Shown here one piece after another: positions 12,041 to 25,200 of a stretch of 64,000 nucleotides of DNA. How positions within the stretch are numbered: position 1 is the first letter of the stretch; each line of letters starts with the position of its first letter. Made by a program: the position numbers and the translations under genes. This DNA comes from Schistosoma haematobium (taxonomy: Eukaryota; Platyhelminthes; Trematoda; Strigeidida; Schistosomatidae), in the NCBI RefSeq assembly GCF_000699445.3, contig NC_067197.1:28751809-28815808 (forward strand), in the 5' to 3' direction. The notes under the pieces are model-generated. The model saw nothing but the letters and a program-made list of their open reading frames with translations, was not told the DNA's origin and ran no database searches.

Positions 12041-15000
12041 CTGTAAAAATAAAAGATAACATACTGTTAAAAAATCATAATAGATCAGTTAAAAAGTTAC
12101 AGCGTTAAACGGGAGGAACGAACACGATTAGGAAATTAACAGTTTCTGGAGATTACAGAACTTGCGAACCGATCTAAGTTATACAATCATTGGAAACCAT
12201 GAAAAACTACACAGATGTTTCGTCTTAGTATGAGACTCCTCGTTAGTGCATATTCATGACCCCATCGAGGGTCGGACACAAGACCACGGCTCGCGGCGAA
12301 CGCCTAACCTATAAACCAACTAGACTGGCATCCAATGGTATACATATTTAACGTCAACCAATTCGTGATATACCCCAACTAACTTTTATTGTCTTTGGTG
12401 CATAATTGCCTCACACCCGACACGTTCGAACTCGTCGTCACAGCTTCTCATTAGAATTCTGGAATTACCTTGTTGAAATTAGTTACTAATGGGGACATGA
12501 TAATTATCAATATGGGGGTCTGTGAATATTACTGAGATAACTTTCAGTTGCTTAATATGATGGGTATTTAGTTTCTTAAGACATTCGTTGCCTCTTTTTA
12601 TGATAGATACAATGATCAGAAAATTTTAAACATGTACTAACTATACATTCCAAAACTAGAAATTTATAATTCTTCAAAATTATTTGAAAGAAAACTAACG
12701 TGACTGCATTCGAACACCATGTTGTTGTACGGCATAAGCCATAAATTAACAATAGTGTCACACCGTATTTAATTTTACACCTTAATTCTGTTTGTTAGTC
12801 AAATGCAGAGTACATTATTATTTACTGGATGTTTAGGGTTAACAGCCTCGTTAAAAACTAATATCGAGATAATAATATAAAACTGGGGATTCATTTCTAC
12901 AAATCAAACGACTTAAACGATGGGGAATTCTTCAGATAAGTGTTGAATTTACTCGTATTTCATTCATTGGAATAGTGATTAGACAATTAATCTACTTTCA
13001 ACACACGGTTTTGAGCTCATTCAGATTGCTTACAGATCTGTTTAGTATTGCAGTAAAAATGACAGCTATTCCGTCATTTTCAAACTTTATGTCATCTAGT
13101 CGAAAACTTCAAGTCACGAAAAGTGGCTCGATTCTATTTTCAACGATTTGTAGTAGAACGTTTTATCATTATTATATGTGGAATGACAAATATTAACATT
13201 TTAAGTCTAAAATAGTAACAATAATAAAACGGAAAATTATTGGCACAAAAATTCAAGTAATTCAACTGTACAAAATCTAACCACACAAACGAAACAGTGG
13301 TAGGTAGGGGTAAAAATAATTAGCTTACATCACTTTCACTCATATCTTCAGTTCCACTCGGTTCCGATGTCAGTGTCCCTGACGTAGGTGGTGGTGCTAA
13401 GCGACCTGTAACAGAGATGCAGATAGGTGATATCCAGCGTCAAAATTAAGTAAAGGAATTTCAATAACCAATAATATTAATAATAACAATAGCAATGGTA
13501 TTAGTAACATATACGAAAGTGGCAGAGCACTAAATTAAAAAAACAACAAATTATTGTATGAATTTTTTAACCGACCAGTAACTGGACTGTCGATTGGGTA
13601 CGTCTCCGAATGACGAATCTCTCCAACTCTTGCATTATGTACAGACGGAGATAATTCAGATAATGAATGAATAGCTGAAATCATTTCACCAAGGATAAAA
13701 TACACACCAATCGGTAGAATATATTATTACCAGCAAAAGAATAAATTTATATTTCCGATTGAACGAACGAACAATGAAGAATTAGAGGGGTTGGGAGAGG
13801 AGAATGGCATGCAGGCAAGCAGGTAAACGAGTTAAGAAGAAACAAAGAGAAAACAAAAAGTATACCATCAGATCAGTAATACACATATTGAACAATTATT
13901 ACCAATAGTAAACGTATGCAATAATCTTATTATTATTATTATATAGATCAATAACGGAAACACGTGCCAGTTAATCAAACAGATTCGTTAAAAATTTTAA
14001 TCAAATATGAACCAAATATTAAATAAGTCAATCTTCATGCTAATTTTAAGTCATATATATATAAGAATTTATCGTTATAAATGAAAAAGATAAAATAATT
14101 AATAAGTGATAATTGAAACTGGTACAAGCATGCACTTATAACACACCACAAAGCTTAAAATCATTCTCGTGTACATATCAAATAAATGAGGTAATAATTT
14201 TACATGGATTTAAATGTTTAACCTAAACGGCTGTCGGGTGGGGGATGACATGTTGCAAATTTATATTCATGGAAAGGGGTTATACGATGATGGCGTAACA
14301 ATAAACCAAAAAAGAATTCCCTAAACCATTGATGTTTAATGTAAATGAAGGATCAAAATATCAACTTTATCTTTTTATTTAAGAGTCACTATATATAAAG
14401 AACACTACATGAAATAAAACAAATCGTTTACATAGTTTACGCTAGGGAAGAAAGAGCGAGATGCAGCGACGAACAGTAATTGTTCATATGTTAAGGCTTC
14501 TGGCAATTGAATCCTGGGATCAAGTCCCGCGTGCAGGATCGCAGATGTGCACTGCTCAGGAGTCCCATACTAGAACGAAACAGTCGTACACTGTTGTCAA
14601 GCTTAGATGGACCTGTGAATTTAGCTGTAAAAACTAACTCATCATGAGTAGGATGAATATTGTTTAACAAGATAGCTTTACTTACACCTTGATAACACGT
14701 TTGTAAACAAGATATTTTTTGTGGAGAAGGGGTTATCCGGTCACTTGCAGTGTAGAAAAAAATCATAATTGATTGAATAAGGTAGCAAAAAGAAATATCT
14801 ACCATTTACTACACTAATTTCATAAAAATTCCTAATTATTTTTATTGGTTAAAAACTGGTTTAAATGAAAGAGAATAAATCTTGATAGGAATTCAGGGAA
14901 TTTTCACATGTTACACATTTCTTCAAGTAATCAATTTGATTGACTGAACAAACAATTTTGAAAAGGCTAAGGACTGATGTTCGTTAAATAAACAATTTTA

Positions 15001-16224
15001 AGACAGATGTTACTAAATGTTATAATAATTTAGAGAAGCAAAGAATAAATATCTATAAATATTCTGACGCAAAGGTTTTTCTGAAATTTATTTTCAAAAA
15101 TCTGAATGGATTTGATCGTTTAACTTATACTTTTTTATGCATGTTCATGGACGAAAAACTCGTGCCCCTAAATTTGAAAAGAGAATCAATAAAACAATTA
15201 CTTGGACCAAGTTCGCTGGCACTTTCAAGATCCGTAGCACCACTATCGACGGCTAACGAATCTATAAGATGTGTAGTAGAACTAGGAGCTTCAAAAGATG
15301 CATTCTGTCCGGTAAGATGATGATCCATCTCGGCAGCTAAATCAGGATTATTTTTAAGTTCAATTTCACGTCGATACATCTCTAATTCTTCATCAGTAAT
15401 TTTCTCGAATGGATTTTGATGAGAATAAAGACCCTGTGAGTACAAAAGAGATGAATTATCATTATGCAGTTAGAAGGAAGAGATAAAACATTTTATAAAC
15501 CACTCAAGAAGTAAAATTTAGTTAACTGGCACGCCTTCCAAAATAAAAAATATCTACTAATTTGAAAGAAATCATGGGAAAAAATTTTGCTAATGATATG
15601 AAATGACATTTAATCATAACTTATGAATACTGAAATAACAGGGGTGCGTCGTTATATTTTCGGTTAGAATATGATGGACATTTTAAAGCTTACAATACTG
15701 ATGATTCAAGAGCACACATATCGAGACGTACTTATGTAACGAAGTGGACAAATGGCTAAACAGAGGTTACAAATAATTAACTTTTAATAATCAGATGATT
15801 ATGGGTTTGTATCAGACTGTATCAACCTGGATCTGCATAAGTGCTATCGTTAAATTTTTCTTTATTGTGTTAGTGTTCGTGTCAATAAAAGTGAAAAATG
15901 ACAGTTGACTTTTACAAACATTACCAAGCTTTACACAAATGAAAAACGCCAATAATTCCCCCTATTTTTTCTTTGTTTATATTAATTGAATGATCTTATG
16001 TTGTTGAGAAGTTCAACTTCGCTAGTTCAAGAGCACAAATCTACGTGAACTACGTGGACACTACTCTAGAATAAATGAATAAAGAATGAAACTTACAGAC
16101 CTGATAGAAATGAAATCAATGCGCAGAAATAAACAAAATATGTTAATTAGTAGCGCACAAACGTAAGTGATAGCTAAACTCGATCCAATCAACATATAGA
16201 AACAATAAAGTAACATAAAGCTAG

Positions 16225-16275
<51 letters not shown>

Positions 16276-19200
16276 GATGTATCATTGACGTGGTAATAAC
16301 CGTTTAACATTCCACCCCAGTTAAAATTGACAGAATGTAGAAAAAGTACACACACAAATTGCTTACATCATATATCACTGCTGCATTTCGTATATCACGT
16401 TGGATAATTGCCTTACTAGCTGCAGCTACAGGCATTTCGCTAGTAACACCACCTGCCACTAAAGCGGCGGCTCTCGGACCTAATACTTTGACTAAACCTT
16501 CGTCACGAACTCGTCGAGCTTCATCCCATGTGAGACCATCCAACAGTCGAGATTGAGGTCCAGCAGTATTTGTATCATGATAATACTTCGCCTTGACCTT
16601 AATCAAAAAGAAATATATAAATGTTTATTATGATTACATACCCAGTGCTACAATTATCAATGGAAAAACGCTACCATAGATCATAGAGAATATGGGTTTA
16701 CTGTCCCAGTGTATATTTGACGCTCAAAGGTGAACTATTCAAGATATTATTAATATTTTAGGATAATTCATATAATTTTAATTATAGGGTAGAGAAGTGG
16801 TGATAAGCAATTAGAACTGAAACAACTGAAGCCAACACACACTAAGTGTATGACCCATCGAATATAAAATCATCTGTGCTAGACACAAAACCAATAATAT
16901 TTAAAAATAACCAATCTAACAAGGAAGCAAAATCATTGATACACCAAGCACATATTATTATTGCTTATTATACTCTTGCTCCTACCTACCTAGCGACTAA
17001 TTAACTAAAGTTGACAAGATTATTGTGGTTTAGACGGATACTTTTTTGTGTGTAAACCTTTTTTGTTACATTCTTAATTATGAATACTTTTGTCATAGCT
17101 TCTCTACCAAATATAATTTGATACATTCAGTACTGTATGTGTACATAATTCCGAATTGTCATGACATAAACATGTTTGTTTTAAGGAATATTTGTCATTT
17201 TCCTGTTTCAACTTGTGTACAAACACATTTGGTACATTTGATTTATACTCATTAGTCAGTGCGAGAGTTAATATTACCACCAATACATAAAGAAATATTG
17301 TATTGGAATAATGGATAAAGCTGGATTAAAATATTAATTGTGAATAGAATTATTGCATATCATTTTAAACTACTAATCTCAGGATTCTACCACTTGACCT
17401 GTAAGCTATGTTTATTGAATGAGTCCTACTTTTATTCTGATTCCGGAGTATAAATCATAATTAATTTCAATTGTTAGTACATAAACAAAGCAAAAAATTA
17501 AACCAGTAATTAATGTAGTGCAAAAATCAACAAAAATGTGTGTTTCTTTATTCATACTGTAGCTGAACATCATCAGTTGAGTTACGTCTAGTTGTTGACG
17601 TTTAACATATATTGGATATGGTAATCGAAGTAAATGAATTTCGAATTGAACTGATTAACAAAAATCAGCTTATTATTGTATGTCCAACGCCCAATAAACA
17701 GTTCATCACCACCGGATTAATTATTTTCAGGACATATTTCAAAAATAGATTCATCAGTTGGACGTAAAGGTATGTAATAACCACAAAATAAAACCCCAAA
17801 ACCCGAATAGATACCATTATGTGCAAAATGGAGATACTTTAAAAGTCCATACAGCTTACTTTCTTTTGCTGCTCGCGATATTCTTTTGGATTAGAACCTT
17901 GAGGAGCAAATACATTGTAGGGTGACATGACTGACGAAGTCCCAGTTGCCGGTCCACCAGTTGAACCAAGTGGTACTGCTCCATGAGTTAAAGGATGAAA
18001 TGGTGCCGGAGGAGGTAGAGCACCATTACAAACAGCATTATGAACAGCTGCTTCACGTTCACAAACCCAATGCGGAACTGGTTGATGGCCTGGAGCAGGT
18101 TCAATTATTTCTTTAGTGTATTTGTTTGGTGTGTTAAACCATTGCTTCTCCGAAAACTCGCGCCTAAGAGTTCTGAAATAAATTTAAATATTTAATATTG
18201 TTACTAAGTTATTATATACTCTATATAACCAACCTTAAAAAACTATCGTAAAAATTTTACAATACTATTTTCTGTCCACTCAGTGGTCTTGAGTGCTGTT
18301 AGAGGTATGAGGGCGGTTTTCACTTCTCGGTTGCCCACACTGTGGAAGGGTTCTCCTGAGGGTGCCTGAAAAGGAAATTGGATTAGAGGTGGACTTAGTG
18401 ACCTGAGAGCGTGACCGCAGCACCTATGGGACAACTACTTGGGGTCGGTCACACACAACCTTTTTATGAGTAATTTTTGTGTTAGCTCAGTAATTGTTGA
18501 GACCTTACCGCCGGAGATGGATATCCGTGGGATAAGGCGAGATGTGCAGTTTTAGGGTCGCCCTATTCTAACTCCACCCCTCCTTGTGGGAAGGCAGCAT
18601 CTCTTTCATGCTGACTGTCTGAAGGAAACACCTTACTGCTGTCACACCTCTGTACAGTCAGCAGTACGAGTTCTCCTTGGGTTTGCTGCTTTCAGTCTTA
18701 CCGCTCTTCAACCGACCTGTCTGGCATGGTACGACCTTGAGGAACGGTTGTTCCAGCCAGTATAGCTCGACTGGATTATCATGATAGGCAAGCCGACCAC
18801 CATATCAAGGTAGCAACACGGTCGGGTCTGTCCACTTAAGTGTAAGTTATAAATTGGGACATGGGTATGTATGTGACTTGATTCTGGTGTTTTGGCAAAG
18901 ATAAGCTTTCGCAATCCCAGCTGTTTAAGGTCAATAACTTTGTGTAGTTTATTTATTACATAGGAACTATTTGCTGACAAATGTCGATAAGTTAGTAGCA
19001 ATCGAACACTAACAACTCGGATCATTCGGCTTTGGCAGTTTTATTTCAATAATAGTGCATAAATGAACACAGTTGCACAGACACATCCGTTAAGCAGTAG
19101 AGCTAGTCATAATCTAACTGAATATCAACATAAAAATTAAACGAGATTCATTTACGCAACAACTGAAAAAATTAGAAGAATTTTCACCTTATCTAGAGTT

Positions 19201-22200
19201 GTGAGAAGAGAAATGAAAGACCAAGTGATAGAAATTTGAAGATATACTGTTGTCTAAAGACACTAAGTAATGATTACAGAAAACGGTAGAATTAGGTAAT
19301 ACAGATAGATATTAGTGTATTTACTGTGATATCGATTGTCCTCAACATCTGTGAATTGCCAACATGAGATAAGGCTATAGGTTGTATCGATGAATGTTAT
19401 CAAATGAATTGGAAAAGTGAGGTATCAGAGACGATAACTAAACTTACGATGGTCTAGGTGTTTCCGTTTCATCGCCCGAAAGAACTCCGTCATCATAATA
19501 ATAAGCCATTGTAGCAGTTACAGACGAAGCAGATGGTGGAACTTGTATATCATCGTCCTGACGACCAGCCCCACCGTGTCCATTCACGACTTTACTTCTT
19601 CGTGATCGATGTGGGCTCGCCATAGCCTCCTAGAAATAATATGTTGAAAAATAGTCCGCAAAATGTTCATAAGCCGGTATTAATTAAATAGATCAGAGGT
19701 TATCGCATAATTATAATAGAAATAGCATAAACTGGAGGTTTAAGTCTCATAATTTATGGTCAAAATAACCTAATTGCCAAAATGGAATTAAATTTGTCAT
19801 TATATGTAGTTCCTTATTTAATTATCGACGTTTTCAAGTATCTGAAGTATGATGGGAGTGTATGGCAATTAATCCAAGAACACTTTCAAATTGCGGTAGG
19901 TTTAAATAGGTACAGAGTCACACGACTGGTACTGGTTATTGTTGATAGTAAATGATAACGTTTCGGATGAGAGCAAACTGGAAAAGCTTGACCTGAACCG
20001 AGTAAAGATAAAACAGTATTCCATGAAGTCATTGACAACTAATTTGGCGAATGTAAAATGACAGATTTACTAAAGTTCGCGAATCAACAGATTATTGATT
20101 GGAGCTATTAAGTGAAATGACTGAATATCTGTTGCAAATTTGCCGATGCGCTCACTTGTTATCTTGCGATAAGTATTATTACTCTATCGTTTCCCATTTT
20201 GCTTCGAAATGTTGTATTTTTTTACTTCTTGATTATTTACCAGTTTTATTTTGATGCAAAGCAATTTAAATGGACCATGTTTTAGCCAGTACGTAACATT
20301 TTTACCGATAAATATGTTCTTTTTGGTGCGAGAACACTTGTCAGACTTGGCTACTTAGAAATGTGCTGCAGTAAAACTCATATAAACTACTCTAATATCT
20401 AGACTTGCCTATGCTGCTAACTGCTGTAGTAAGTTGTCTAAGAACACTTAGATTCAGTAGTAGATCTGACAACTTCAATGTCTATGTCAGTTATAATGTA
20501 GAGTCTGGGACAAATGTGCCCTAGTTACTATACCCCAGAATATGCAACAAGATGTTATGAATAGAACAATTTAGTCAGCTGAGTTATTAGTAGCAATGAG
20601 TAGCGATTTAAACTATTAAAACTTGACACAAAGTTAGTGATGTGAAATATTAGGCAAAAGAAATTCCTCGGGATTAGGTTAGGATAAATTTATACCACTT
20701 TATAGGTTCTAAAATACTATTGTTGGCTATATCTGACTACTAATTACTAATACGATAACAACCCTATCTACATTGTATTATATCCCTAATATGGGATTCG
20801 CAGATGATACTAACGGAAAGGGGGGTGATAATTAGATAGTTAAAACAATGACTACATTATAGGCACATAGCAAGTAATGCAAACATGAACGTAAAACTTG
20901 TTGATACCAAAGTCGGATAGTTATAGATAAAGGAGGCATTAAAGATGAAATTTTCTGAACGCTAGTTTTACTCATTTACAAGCTCTGTGACTTTGTTACC
21001 CATCAACAGATCAAAAAGCCATGTGACAGTACAATCATACACGTCCTGATTTGACTAAACTTCCAATCATCTTGAGTTACACTTATTAAATTCAAATACC
21101 ATAAAGGAAAATTACGCTAAAAGAACAATAAAAAAAATAAGTGGGAAAAGTTTGACAATCATGTGAGTCGATAAATTTTCATTAGATTCAGAATTAGTGA
21201 GAGTATCTTATTCCGAATTAACAGATATTACATGAAACAAAATTAACATTACCTGCCGATAAAGATGGCCTGTACGACACCCAGCGTTATCTAAATGACG
21301 CATCATAGCTTCGAATTCAAGTTCACCTAAGCGCCATGGTCTGGCCGAATTACTTTCCACATTTGAACCATCTGAGATGAAACCATTTGTTACTGAATGT
21401 TGTCCTGCTTCACTAGTACCAGACTTATTAGGCGAAGATAGTCGCATAGCTAGTGCAGCTTCTGGACCACTAAGACCGCCTAATCCAGCTGTACGCCATG
21501 TTTCATAAGTTTTTTGCTTTAGTTTGTCTGTAGGGAGAATGAGATTTTCGGTACTGACTGAGGCCAATAAGAGCTAAAACGTACACATTAGTTGTTTTTA
21601 GCGATAAGGAATAAATGACAGACTAAATTGATGATATTATAATCTCACTTAGATCAACATGCAATATGAATGCTTCAATATTGTACAAACTGAACTTACT
21701 GTGTGTTGAAAGGCTTTTTTCACTGATTAATGAATTTACAGGAAATAAGACGTGAAATAACAGAACTTCGCACTTGAAACGAGTAGTGTGCCCAGAATAT
21801 AATGAGTCAAAACGGATAATTGTAATATCAATTATCGCATAAGGTGATAAAAACAATGTTATAAACAAGAATTTGTTTTATAATTTGCAAATGTTATCTA
21901 GAGTTAATACAAATGTCGTTAAAAGTTAACCAGCAATTAAGCCAGTGACCTTAAAAAGTACATTTAGCAACCTTGACTTCTTAATTTAAAAAGGTCATAC
22001 CAAAGCTCTTATGTTTACTGAAAGGCTATCCACCAAAACTCATGTGAAAGATGTGGGAGGTGGAATTTACAGTTACATAATAAATTGAACTTCATCACAT
22101 ATCTTATCGCAATTACTTAATACAATTAGTCTTTATATTGCTACCATATTATTCCTATTTTCTGGCTATTCATCTTGCTAATCTCATTTATACTTCTCCA

Positions 22201-25200
22201 AGTGCAATGACTAAGTGCAAAAATTTCCATTAAATAGACCTTAGGTTGGAATCTAGATCAGTTTGGGTAGCCCCCAAATTTCCTGGTACGGCCGAGGGTG
22301 GGGAGAGCCAGCTCACACTCTCGAAATGCTCTCACATGACCACGAGTACATAGCCCCTGCCAGGGAAGTCCTACTCATTGCCTTCTCCAGGCGGGGCTGT
22401 TGTTTTCGAAACTGAGAGGGCGAAAAACGAATGTCTGGCGCTTTAATCGGGTTGGTGGACGCAGAGGGTCCACCTAGGGGAGTTGTAAAACCCTGATTCC
22501 AAACCAATGGTGCGCATGGGATCTAGGACCCTGAGGGAACAAATGGCGTATGAACTAATTGTTGGTCATCGGGTATCATGGGGCAGCATCTCCTGACGTT
22601 GCTCCACTGCCAGTGGATCAAACCTTTAGGTGGAAGGCTCCGGGCGTGGCCCCTAAGAAAACCACCTGCTTCGGTTTGGGCACCCAGGCAGTATCACAGC
22701 CCACACACAAATCAAGTGAATTGTGTGGTGCATATGTGTTTGGTGCCATTTGTACCAATATTTATGTGTTCAAATAAATAAATAATACATCTGATCGTGC
22801 TAACATTGTATGACAAAACAAGCCAACACATATCTCTCCAAGAATTTACGTCGATGATGGCAAACTGATATTACATAGGTCTACTACATGGACCGTTGAA
22901 ACTAACAATAATAGGATTTGCTTAAGGCTATAACAGAATTATTAACAGCTACTTATACATTCATGAAAAATATTTTTCTCGCCTGTATCAGAATAGTTTC
23001 CTGAGTAGATAAAATGTTTCTAGGTCATTAATTGGGATGGGTGCTTTCCGAAATAAATAAATGATAGAAACATAGATTGTACGTTGATAAAACCAAGGAT
23101 ATTAGCTCTTGTGTGAAGAGAAATGAGTTTCTGACTGAATACATACAATTCAGTAACTATATACATGTTTGTGAGCTAGTCCATGAAGTTACACAACGCC
23201 TGAAACAAACGTTTTGTTGAATATTGGTACACTGCAGACTTTATTCGGAGTAACTAACATTTGAATAATATGTATCCAACAATTACGTGACTCTACTGTT
23301 AGGAAGAAGAGTTTAAAAAGTCAACCTTAAACGTGAAAATGCCCACATAGATTCACCTTATTTAAATGTTTTAACTTAAATCCCCTTGAAATTTATCAGA
23401 AAAATACCTAGAGTTGAAATTGTTGAGACAGCTTTGAAGAGCATGACGAAGACTCCAGAGGCTTTAAAGGAGTCGAAGAGATTACATCTAATCAGAACCT
23501 GATAGAGCCTTCTAGAATATGAACGTGGCATGCTACGATTGGACGGTAGCACAACTTGCCTCCTTGAGAATTGGCTGAATTATGATGATGTTATAGCAAA
23601 TACCAATAGCTATAAATACCTATGTCTTTTGTACATTTTCGATTCTTATCTAATAATCACTCCCCTTGTTTCTTCCGTCTTCTGATTTGCGACGGTGGGG
23701 TTCTACATGTTATTTGTATATCGTATTATGCCGTAATCAAGTAGAGGACGTGATAAAAATGAAGTATGAAGTGGTCTTAATTAATTGGTTTTTATCGAGG
23801 AGATTCAAGTTTTTAGAATCTCAATGAGAATAAAAAATAATAACCGCTATTCCACTATCATAAAGACAAAAAGATTTTTTGAACTACAATAGGTAAGTGT
23901 ATTTGATGAGTCTATTATAGCATACTGACTGGAAGAGCATCTGCACACAAATAGAATCTATAAAAAAATGCTTGCCTGAGTATCACATGCAACTATTGCA
24001 TTAGTTGCATAATGCCATGCCTCCTCGATCGTTTCACCTAAGGCAAGTAATCCAAGACTTCGAAGAAATAATATACGAGCAGTTGGACCTAAAGCTTCAC
24101 TGACTGTTGCACATTCAGCTGCCCAATCTTTAATATCACCGAAATCTCCGTTAGCGTCGGCGTTGGTTCTACAGCTTAATCCACCGCTAGGAGTATAATA
24201 AGCCACTTCGCCCAAAATCATTGCTTCATTACAAAGAGGCAACAAACCCGATTTCATACAAGATATCTAGAGAAAGTACAAGGATTCATAACATTTAATA
24301 TAATGAGGTTGTATAATAAAAATATGGTTTAGTTAATTCATTTAGCATTGAGAAAACAGTTGTGGATTAATTTCGAAACATGATTCTTAACTCTTTCTGA
24401 ATAGTTTATTTCTGTTTTTGATGATAGACAAATATATCTAGGTTTACAATATGCTCACTAATAAACTGAGTAGAAATATTTTGAGGGTCTTCTCAATCTC
24501 TTGAGAGTAATAAATCAAGTATTTTAAATAATATACATCTAAATCAAAGTTAAAACGCACAAACCAACTTGTCTGCTGTCTAGTGACAACAAAAGCTTAT
24601 TTTATATATCTATGTATAAACATTTAAGAGGATTGGAAAACAATACCAATTTTTGAAGTTTTTGTTATTTCCCTTGAATTGAACGTGGTTGAAATACTAA
24701 TTATTTACCAACGAACACAATGTAGTGTATGCCTGTTATAGAGTCAGTTTTCCGAATTGATTATTAAAACCGATTAATGGAATGCTAATCGATAGATGAT
24801 CGCAATGATAGGACCAAGTGATGGCTACTCATGGGACTGTGTAGTGAACTCAGGCCCTTGGAATGGTTAGAAATCAAAGACAACTGGCCAGGTGAATGGT
24901 TTTTCATCTAATACATAACAAGCTTAGGTACAAAATATGAACATAAACTAAACACAACAAAATGTCATAGGCTCTTGAAGGAAATTAGCTTGTAGGTCAC
25001 TCATTCTCCGATCAATTATGACCTGACTGTCAGGCCTAATCTTTGGGCATTGTATCAAAACCGTAGTAGCTAAAGGTTACAAAATCCCTTAGTCCTTATT
25101 AAAAGTAATTACGTTAAAAAAGAAACATCAAAACTGGATAATAAATTTGAACACTAGCCTATGATCTTCAGTGAATAACAAAACCTCTCAAAATAAGCTA

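Noticed and set aside
14491..14805. 104-codon minus-strand open frame
   Set aside because: Its C-terminal half is the complement of a hammerhead SINE and the rest has no signature.
16061..16285. Tyr-Ile repeat protein
   Set aside because: It is the AT microsatellite translated.
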